Source of the DNA: Certhia americana
Taxonomy: Eukaryota; Chordata; Aves; Passeriformes; Certhiidae
NCBI GenBank assembly: GCA_018697195.1
Contig: JAGMWU010000074.1
Location: forward strand, 132,415-196,414
DNA length: 64,000 bases
Direction of reading: 5' to 3'
A program made the position numbers and the translations under genes. The notes under the pieces were generated by a model that was given only the letters and a program-made list of their open reading frames with translations, was not told where the DNA came from and made no database searches. The first letter of the stretch is position 1, and each line of letters opens with the position of its first letter. Of this stretch, positions 1-3,813 are shown in pieces.

Positions 1-25
1 GTCGCAGCTGAGGCGGACCTCTTGA

Positions 26-96
26 GCTCGTCTACTGAGTCGGTAGAGCATGAGACTCTTAATCTCAGGGTCGTGGTTCTAGTCCCCATTTGGGCG
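26..96 (+). tRNA. tRNA-Lys(CTT)-like sequence, copy A
   Basis: Full-length tRNA-like sequence inside the satellite. The D arm reads AGTCGGTAGAGC. The anticodon stem TGAGA/TCTCA pairs perfectly around loop CTCTTAA, giving anticodon CTT (Lys). The T arm is damaged: GTGG-TTCTAG replaces GTGGGTTCGAG, which disrupts the internal B-box promoter. The acceptor 3' side ends TGGGCGCC. No T-run (Pol III terminator) follows. Probably a pseudogene, although one indel could be a sequencing error. Confidence 0.6.
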
Positions 97-130
97 CCTA
101 GCTGATGGCTGACGTCCGGAGCTCGGCTAG

Positions 131-252
131 CTCGGGGAGGATCGTGATTTCCCGGCGCCGCGTCGAGAGGTGCGGGGATCCACGGAACCTGTGAATTTCG
201 ATAAGCCGCGGATCCCCGCCTCGACGCTGCGCCGGGAACACCCGATCCTCCC
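131..252. repeat. Satellite hairpin 1, loop in forward orientation
   Basis: Inverted repeat. The left arm runs from CTCGGGGAGGATC to GGATCC at about 182, and the right arm from GGATCC at about 210 to GATCCTCCC at 252. The loop (about 183-208) contains GAATTTCGATAAGCC in forward orientation. The A-rich tract begins immediately after the right arm. Confidence 0.85.
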
Positions 253-577
253 TAAAAAAAAAAAAAGAAACAAGAGGACAAAGGAAAAACAAAAAAACAA
301 AAAAAGAAAGAAAAAAAACAAAGAGAAAAAAAAGAAGAAGAAAAAAAAAAGAGGAAAAGAAAAAAAAAAAGGTAAAAAAAAAAAAAAAGAAAAAAAAAAA
401 AAAGGGAAAAAAAAAAGAAGAAAAAAAAAAAATAAGGAGAAAAAAAAACAAAAAAGAAAAAAAAAAGAAAGAAAAAAAAAAAAAAAAAAAAAAAAAAAAG
501 GAAAAAAAGGGGAAAGAGGAAAAGAAAAAAAGAAAAAAAAAAGAAAAAAAAAAAAGAAGAAAAAAAAAAAAAAAAAG
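253..577. repeat. A-rich purine tract inside satellite unit 1
   Basis: About 320 bp of almost pure A broken by single G (rarely C or T) bases. It interrupts the satellite exactly between the right hairpin arm (GATCCTCCC) and the following linker, which resumes at about 589 with AGCTCTGGAGGTCC. None of the other seven units has it. It lacks a clean element boundary. It could be an expanded A tail from a retroposition event or a low-quality homopolymer stretch in the assembly. The long Lys/Phe-rich open frames here are artefacts of composition. Confidence 0.85.
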
Positions 578-613
578 CGGAGCCAAAAAGCTCTGGAGGT
601 CCGCGTCAGCTGG

Positions 614-687
614 CCGCCCACGGTGGGCTCGAACCCACGACCCTGAGATTACGAGTCCATTGCTCTACCGACTGAGGCTATCCGGAC
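614..687 (-). pseudogene. Chimeric tRNA-Lys-like sequence, minus copy 1
   Basis: Read on the minus strand, the 5' half (CCGGATAG...CTCAGTCGGTAGAGCA) resembles vertebrate tRNA-Lys(TTT), with one extra base in the D arm. The 3' half (ATCTCAGGGTCGTGGGTTCG, then AGCCC) resembles tRNA-Lys(CTT). The anticodon loop reads CTCGTAA, so the anticodon is CGT, and the anticodon stem halves ATGGA and TCTCA do not pair. It is therefore unlikely to be a working tRNA. It forms the right outer arm of the satellite palindrome. Confidence 0.7.
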
Positions 688-707
688 CCTGGAGGTCTGG
701 GCGCTTT

Positions 708-762
708 TGCCTCATGGGGCTTTTAATCTCAGGGTCCGTGGGTTCGAGCCCCCTTTTGGGCG
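708..762 (+). pseudogene. Truncated tRNA-Lys 3' half (plus strand)
   Basis: It starts after the spacer with GGGGCTTTTAATCTCAGGGTC and continues through the T arm (GTGGGTTCGAGCCCC) to TTTTGGGCGCC. The acceptor 5' side and D arm are absent. The same truncated form recurs in each basic unit, near 1060-1101, 1378-1426, 1895-1942, 2210-2253, 2634-2680 and 2958-3005. It is the left outer arm of the next palindrome. Confidence 0.7.
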
Positions 763-797
763 CCGCTGCTGCGAGATCTCCGGAGCCTCGGCTAGCC

Positions 798-926
798 TCT
801 GGGAGGATCGGGATTTCCCTGCGCCGCGTGAGTGGCGGGTATCCACGGAACCTGCTGATTTCGATAAGCCGGCGGATCCCCGCAACTCGACGCGGCTCCG
901 GGAACACCCGATCCCTCCCCGAGCTC
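798..926. repeat. Satellite hairpin 2, loop forward
   Basis: The left arm is GGGAGGATCGGGATTTCCC followed by a GCGCCGCGTGAGTGGCGGG segment with small indels. The loop is CGGAACCTGCTGATTTCGAT (then AAGCC). The right arm is GGATCCCCGCAACTCGACGC followed by CCGGGAACACCCGATCC and CTCCCCGAGCTC. Complementarity covers about 45-50 bp on each side. Confidence 0.85.
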
Positions 927-942
927 CGAGGTCCGCGTCAGC

Positions 943-1023
943 TGGCGCCCCACTAGTTGGGGCTCGAACGCCACGACCCTGAGATTACGAGTCCATTGCT
1001 CTACCGACTGAGCTATCGGGCCC
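943..1023 (-). pseudogene. Chimeric tRNA-Lys-like sequence, minus copy 2
   Basis: On the minus strand it opens GGGCCCGATAGCTCAGTCGG (one base lost relative to GCCCGGATAG). The anticodon loop is CTCGTAA (CGT) with an unpaired anticodon stem. The T arm has an inserted base (GTGGCGTTCGAGCC), and the acceptor 3' side is altered to CCAACTAGTGGGGCGCC. The 3' end is less well preserved than in copy 1. Confidence 0.65.
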
Positions 1024-1126
1024 TGGAGGTACGGGGGGCAGCTTTGCCCTACATTGGGCTTTTAATCTCAGGTCTGTTCGACCCCATTTTGGGGCCATCT
1101 GCGGCGGACGCTCCGGAGCTCGGCTA

Positions 1127-1254
1127 GCCCGGGATGATCGGGATTTCCCGCGCCGCGTCGAGTGCGGGGACTCCCGTAACCTGCTGAATTTCGATACATA
1201 GCCTCTGATCCCTCGCACTCGACGCGCGCCGGGACACCCGATCCTCCCCAGCTC
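1127..1254. repeat. Satellite hairpin 3, loop forward
   Basis: The arms contain GATCGGGATTTCCCGCGCCG and CGAGTGCGGGGA on the left, and TCCCTCGCACTCGACGCG then CCGGGACACCCGATCCTCCC on the right. The loop is TAACCTGCTGAATTTCGATA, then CATAGCC. The flanking GGATCC sites are both mutated (GGACTC and TGATCC). Confidence 0.8.
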
Positions 1255-1272
1255 TGAGGTCCCGCGTCAGCT

Positions 1273-1348
1273 GGCGCCCACGTGATGCTCCGTAACCCAC
1301 GACCCTGAGATTACGAGTCATTGCTCTCTCGACTGAGCTATCCGGGCC
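1273..1348 (-). pseudogene. Chimeric tRNA-Lys-like sequence, minus copy 3
   Basis: The minus strand opens GGCCCGGATAGCTCAGTCGA, followed by GAGAGCAATGACTCGTAATC. The anticodon is CGT and the anticodon stem is unpaired. The T loop is damaged (GTTACGGAGC in place of GTTCGAGCC). Its position and spacing within the satellite unit match the other minus copies. Confidence 0.65.
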
Positions 1349-1446
1349 CTGGAGGTCTGGCAGCTTGTGCCCTACATGGGGCTTTTAATCTCAGGGTCGT
1401 GGGTTTCGAGCCCCATTTTGGGCGCCAGCTGAGGCGGACCTCTGGA

Positions 1447-1517
1447 GCTCGGCTAGCGAGTTGGTAGAGCTGAGAACTCTTAATCTCAGTCGTGGGTTTC
1501 GAGCCCCATTTTGGGCG
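1447..1517 (+). tRNA. tRNA-Lys(CTT)-like sequence, copy B
   Basis: First of two extra 85-bp modules between hairpins 3 and 4. The 5' end is GCTCGGCTAGC, as in tRNA-Lys(CTT). Anticodon CTT lies in ACTCTTAATCTCA. Small indels in the D arm (GCGAGTTGGTAGAGC), the variable region (CAGTCGTGGG) and the T loop (GGTTTCGAGCC) make it unlikely to fold perfectly. No downstream T-run. Confidence 0.6.
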
Positions 1518-1540
1518 CCAGCTGAGGGCGGACCTCTGGA

Positions 1541-1613
1541 GCTTCGGCTAGCTGAGTCGGTAGAGCATGAGACTCTTAATCTCAGGGTCCTGGGTTCGAT
1601 CCCCATTTGGGCG
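1541..1613 (+). tRNA. tRNA-Lys(CTT)-like sequence, copy C (among the best preserved)
   Basis: The A-box region reads TAGCTGAGTCGG and the B box GGTTCGATCCC, close to the consensus internal promoters. The anticodon stem TGAGA/TCTCA is perfect around CTCTTAA (CTT). The acceptor 5' side GCTTCGGC carries one extra base, and D-stem position 13 is G where tRNA-Lys has C, which breaks one pair. CCA is not encoded, as expected for a nuclear tRNA, although the linker starts CCAGCTG. No T4 terminator follows. Whether it is transcribed cannot be told from sequence. Confidence 0.65.
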
Positions 1614-1647
1614 CCAGCTGAGGCCGGGACGTCCGGAGCTCTTCTAG

Positions 1648-1770
1648 CTGGGGGGGATCGGGATTTTCCTTGCCACGTCGAGTGCGGGATCACGGAACCT
1701 GCTGAATTTCGATAAGCCGCGGATCACCCGCACTCGACGCGCGCGGGAAACACCCATCCTCCCCGAGCTC
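1648..1770. repeat. Satellite hairpin 4, loop forward
   Basis: The left arm is GGGGGGATCGGGATTTTCC, then CACGTCGAGTGCGGGATC. The loop is ACGGAACCTGCTGAATTTCG, then ATAAGCCGC. The right arm is GGATCACCCGCACTCGACGC, then a GCGCGGGAAACACCCATCC segment and CTCCCCGAGCTC. This unit follows the two tandem tRNA modules B and C. Confidence 0.85.
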
Positions 1771-1790
1771 TGGAGGTCCCGCGTCATCTG

Positions 1791-1863
1791 GCACCCACGG
1801 TGGGGCTCGAACCCCGCCTGAGATTACGATTCCATTTCTCTACCGACTGAGCTATCCGGGCCC
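1791..1863 (-). pseudogene. Chimeric tRNA-Lys-like sequence, minus copy 4
   Basis: The minus strand opens GGCCCGGATAGCTCAGTCGG, then TAGAGAAATGGAATCGTAATC. The anticodon is CGT and the stem is mispaired. Bases are missing between the anticodon arm and T loop (CAGGCGGGGTTCGAGCCCC). The 3' end is CACCGTGGGTGCC. Confidence 0.65.
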
Positions 1864-1970
1864 TGGAGGTCTGGGTCGGCTTTTTGCTCTACATGGGGCT
1901 TTTAATCTCAGGGTCGTGGGTTTCGGCCCCATTTTGGGCGCCAGCTGACCCTGACCTCCGGAGCTCGGTT

Positions 1971-2094
1971 AGCTCGGGAGGATCGGGATTTCCCAGTGCC
2001 GCGTCAAGTGTGGGGATCCTCGCTTATCGAAATTCGAAGGTTCCGCGGATCCCCGCACCGACGTGCGCCGGGAACACCCGATCCTCCCGAGCTC
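1971..2094. repeat. Satellite hairpin 5, loop INVERTED
   Basis: The arms are as in the other units (AGCTCGGGAGGATCGGGATT ... GATCCTCCCGAGCTC). Between the two GGATCC sites (2015-2020 and 2047-2052) the loop reads TCGCTTATCGAAATTCGAAG, then GTTCCGC. This is the reverse complement of the forward loop (CGGAACCTGCTGAATTTCGA, then TAAGC). The upstream linker also carries a subtype mark, GACCCTGACCTCC, shared with hairpin 7. Confidence 0.85.
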
Positions 2095-2115
2095 TGGAGT
2101 CCGCGTCAGCCTGTC

Positions 2116-2183
2116 CGCCACGTGGGGCTCAAACCCACTACCCTGAGATTAGGGTCTTGCTCTACCGACTGAGCTATCCGGCC
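2116..2183 (-). pseudogene. Degenerate tRNA-Lys-like sequence, minus copy 5
   Basis: The minus strand opens GGCCGGATAGCTCAGTCGGT, then AGAGCAAGACCCTAATCTCA. The anticodon arm is shortened and rearranged, so no anticodon can be assigned. The T arm GTGGGTTTGAGCCCC is nearly intact. One acceptor base is missing on each side. Confidence 0.6.
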
Positions 2184-2273
2184 CTGGAGGTTGGGGCAGC
2201 TTTTGCCCTACATGGGTCTTTAATCTCAGTCGTGTGTTCACCCATTTTGGCGCCAGCTGAGGCGACCGCCGGA

Positions 2274-2345
2274 GCTCGGCTAGCTGAGTCTGTAGAGCAT
2301 GCGACTCTTACTCTCAGGTCATGGGTTCGAGCCCCATTTTGGGCG
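2274..2345 (+). tRNA. tRNA-Lys(CTT)-like sequence, copy D
   Basis: Single extra 85-bp module between hairpins 5 and 6. The 5' end is GCTCGGCTAGCTGAGTCTGT, then AGAGC. The anticodon loop is CTCTTAC in stem TGCGA/TCTCA (two mismatches), anticodon CTT. The T arm ATGGGTTCGAGCCCCAT is well paired and has a good B box. One base is lost in the variable region. Confidence 0.6.
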
Positions 2346-2376
2346 CCAAGCTGAGGCGGACCTTCCGGAGCTCCAG

Positions 2377-2508
2377 AGCTTCGGGGAGGATCGGGATTTT
2401 CCCGGCGCCGCGTCGAGTGCGGGGATCCACGGACCTGCTGAATTTCGATAACCCGCGATCCCCCGCACTCGAACGCGGCGCCGGGAACCACCCGATCCTC
2501 CCCAGCTC
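2377..2508. repeat. Satellite hairpin 6, loop forward (best-preserved stem)
   Basis: The left arm GCTTCGGGGAGGATCGGG, then ATTTTCCCGGCGCCGCGTCG, AGTGCGGGGATCC, faces the right arm GATCCCCCGCACTCGAACGC, then GGCGCCGGGAACCACCCG, ATCCTCCCCAGCTC. About 50 bp per side, with only indels and a few mismatches. The loop is ACGGACCTGCTGAATTTCGA, then TAACCCGC. Confidence 0.9.
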
Positions 2509-2527
2509 CTGGAGGTCCCGTCAGCTG

Positions 2528-2604
2528 GCGCCCACGGTGGGCTCGAACCCACGACCCTGAGATTAAGACTTCCATTGCTCTAACCGACTGTCTATCGCGG
2601 GCCC
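2528..2604 (-). pseudogene. Chimeric tRNA-Lys-like sequence, minus copy 6 (CTT anticodon)
   Basis: Minus-strand copy whose anticodon region reads AATGGAAGTCTTAATCTCA. It carries CTT rather than the CGT seen in copies 1-4. The D arm is damaged (GATAGACAGTCGGTTAGAGC). The T arm GTGGGTTCGAGCCCACC and 3' side GTGGGCGCC are intact. Confidence 0.65.
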
Positions 2605-2710
2605 TGGAGTCTGGGGCAGCTTTTGCCCTACATGGGGCCTTTTATCTCAGGGTCGTGGGTTAGAGCCCCATTTTGGGCGCGCCCTGACCCTGAACTCACG
2701 GAGCTCGGCT

Positions 2711-2835
2711 AGCTCGGGGGGATCGTGATTTCCCGGTGCCGCGTCGTTGCTGGATCCGTGGCTTTTCGAAATTCCGTCATGTTCCGCGGATCCCCGCGTT
2801 CGCGCGTGCCGGGAATACCCGCTCCTCCCCGAGCT
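2711..2835. repeat. Satellite hairpin 7, loop INVERTED
   Basis: Between GGATCC at 2752-2757 and its partner at 2787-2792 the loop reads GTGGCTTTTCGAAATTCCGT, then CATGTTCCGC. This is the reverse orientation, matching hairpin 5. The inner stem is eroded (GTCGTTGCTGGATCC against GGATCCCCGCGTTCGCGCG). The linker subtype GACCCTGAACTC is shared with hairpin 5. Confidence 0.8.
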
Positions 2836-2852
2836 TCTGGAGTCCGCTCAGC

Positions 2853-2927
2853 TGGCGCCACGGTGGGGCATCGAACCCACGACCTTGAGATTCGAGTCCA
2901 TTGCTCTACCGACTGAGCTATCCGGGC
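2853..2927 (-). pseudogene. Chimeric tRNA-Lys-like sequence, minus copy 7
   Basis: The minus strand opens GGCCCGGATAGCTCAGTCGG, then TAGAGCAATGGACTCGAATC. The 5' half is a clean tRNA-Lys(TTT)-like D arm. The anticodon loop has lost one base (CTCGAA). The T arm is GTGGGTTCGATGCCCCACC with one insertion. Confidence 0.65.
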
Positions 2928-3026
2928 CCTGGAGGTCTGTGGCAGCTTTTGCCCACATGGGGCTTTTAATCTCAGGTCGTGGGGTCCGAGCCCTATTTTG
3001 GGCGCTAGCTGAGGGGGACCTCCGGA

Positions 3027-3099
3027 GCATGGCTAGCTTAGTCGGTAGAGCATGAGACTCTTAATCTCAGGGTTGTGTGTTCGAGCCCCCTTTTGGGCG
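3027..3099 (+). tRNA. tRNA-Lys(CTT)-like sequence, copy E
   Basis: First of two extra modules between hairpins 7 and 8. The sequence GGCTAGCTTAGTCGGTAGAG, then CATGAGACTCTTAATCTCAG, gives anticodon CTT with a perfect TGAGA/TCTCA stem. The B box reads TGTTCGAGCCC (first G replaced by T). The T stem GTGTG/CCCCC is partly unpaired. The 3' side is TTTTGGGCGCC. No T-run terminator. Confidence 0.65.
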
Positions 3100-3121
3100 C
3101 CAGCTGAGGCGCACCTCCGGA

Positions 3122-3194
3122 GCTTGGCTAGCTGAGTCGGTAGAGCATGAGACTTTTAATCTCAGGGTCGTGGGTTCGAGCCCCATTTTGTGCG
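3122..3194 (+). tRNA. tRNA-Lys(TTT)-like sequence, copy F
   Basis: Second module of the pair. It is full length with no obvious indel: GCTTGGCTAGCTGAGTCGGT, then AGAGCATGAGACTTTTAATC. The anticodon loop CTTTTAA gives TTT, unlike the CTT of copies A-E, in a perfect TGAGA/TCTCA stem. The B box GGTTCGAGCCC matches consensus and the T stem GTGGG/CCCAT pairs. The acceptor 3' side is TTTGTGCG, with one mismatch. With copy C this is the best candidate for a foldable tRNA, but no terminator follows. Confidence 0.65.
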
Positions 3195-3226
3195 CCATCT
3201 GTGGCGTACCTCCGGAGCTCGGCTAG

Positions 3227-3335
3227 CTCGGGGGGGGATCGGGATTTCCCTGCTCCGCGTTGAGTGCCGGGATCCGAGGCTTATCGTGCTTTCGGCAGGT
3301 TCCGCGGAACTTTCCGAATCGCGAGTGCGACGGTG
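3227..3335. repeat. Satellite hairpin 8, loop INVERTED, right arm eroded
   Basis: Last recognisable unit. The left arm is CTCGGGGGGGATCGGGATTT, then CCCTGCTCCGCGTTGAGTGC. The loop is GAGGCTTATCGTGCTTTCGG, then CAGGTTCCGC, in inverted orientation. The expected right arm is replaced after CCGCGGA by poorly matching sequence, so the stem cannot close. No minus-strand tRNA copy follows, so the satellite ends here beside the LTR. Confidence 0.7.
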
Positions 3336-3358
3336 GAGTGGTCTACCCACCGCGACAG

Positions 3359-3813
3359 TGTCCGGGCAGGAGAGGAAAGAGGGGTCACTCCTCGGTGTTA
3401 TTCCAACACTGCTTTTATTTAGGGAGACTCAGCCGAAGTGTACACCTGTGGAAGTGACCCTGAGCCCCGCGGGGTACGGGTTTTTAAACGGGGTTACATG
3501 GGGGGAGGGTGGTGCATTTTGCCCGACCAATGATCAAAGCATAGGGGGAAAAAATGGTGTGATTTCCCGGGTGTTCCTGAGATAATGGGGTAAGGGGGGA
3601 GGGAAAAGGGGTTCACATGCCCCAACAGAGCATCAAGTAATGGGTGACACCCCGAAACCCACACCCGAGATTGGATGAGGAATGGATTGACAGGGAAGGC
3701 ACTAGAACAAATGTAGGGCTGGAATCCATATAGCGTACAAACGGGGGGAGATACAATGTAAGAACAAGCCAACTGGGGGAAAAACGGGGGCACATAGAAT
3801 GAACCATTTGACA
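3359..3813 (-). mobile_element. LTR-like element at the satellite/unique-DNA junction
   Basis: On the minus strand this 455-bp block begins TGTC and ends GACA, a short terminal inverted repeat of the kind that bounds retroviral LTRs. The order of signals fits an LTR: a pyrimidine-rich U3, an inverted CCAAT (3527-3531), a TATA-like TTTAAAA (3482-3488) and a polyadenylation signal AATAAA (3414-3419). No flanking duplication is visible and no gag, pol or env coding sequence adjoins it, so it would be a solo or truncated LTR of an old endogenous retrovirus. The boundaries are my best estimate. The minus-strand open frame across it is not homologous to anything I recognise. Confidence 0.55.
3414..3419 (-). 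promoter_or_regulatory. Candidate LTR polyadenylation signal (AATAAA)
   Basis: AATAAA on the minus strand, about 70 bp downstream of the TATA-like box at 3482-3488 and 55 bp before the proposed LTR end. This spacing would give a short R region. Confidence 0.45.

Larger units (their letters stand above)
1..3340. repeat. Palindromic tRNA-Lys-derived satellite array (at least 8 units)
   Basis: Tandem array, GC-rich against AT-leaning flanks, with a basic period of about 330-340 bp. In order, each unit holds a plus-strand 3' half of tRNA-Lys (anticodon arm to acceptor), a GCCAGCTGAGGCGGACCTCC linker, a stem arm beginning near GAGCTC, a GGATCC-bounded loop, the complementary arm, the complementary linker, a minus-strand full-length tRNA-Lys-like sequence, and a short spacer containing a GGGCA/TGCCC mini-hairpin. 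Linker, stem and tRNA 3' halves are all inverted copies of each other, so most of the unit is one palindrome. Hairpins centre near 195, 860, 1185, 1700, 2032, 2440, 2770 and 3290. Copies differ by many single-base indels, from real divergence, assembly noise or both. The array is cut by the left edge of the window. I know of no named family that matches, but I cannot search one. Confidence 0.9.

Noticed and set aside
98..646. Long Lys-rich (+) and Phe-rich (-) open frames of about 160 codons
   Set aside because: They are translations of the A-rich tract and satellite flanks. Stop codons are rare there because of composition, not coding.
1..3340. CRISPR-like array (regular repeats with spacers)
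   Set aside because: The repeats are hundreds of bases long, palindromic and tRNA-derived, the intervening sequence is itself repeated, and the context is a vertebrate genome.
660..3585. Many Arg/Ser/Pro-rich open frames of 60-156 codons in the satellite
   Set aside because: All run through tRNA-like and palindromic repeat sequence, appear on both strands and change frame from unit to unit.
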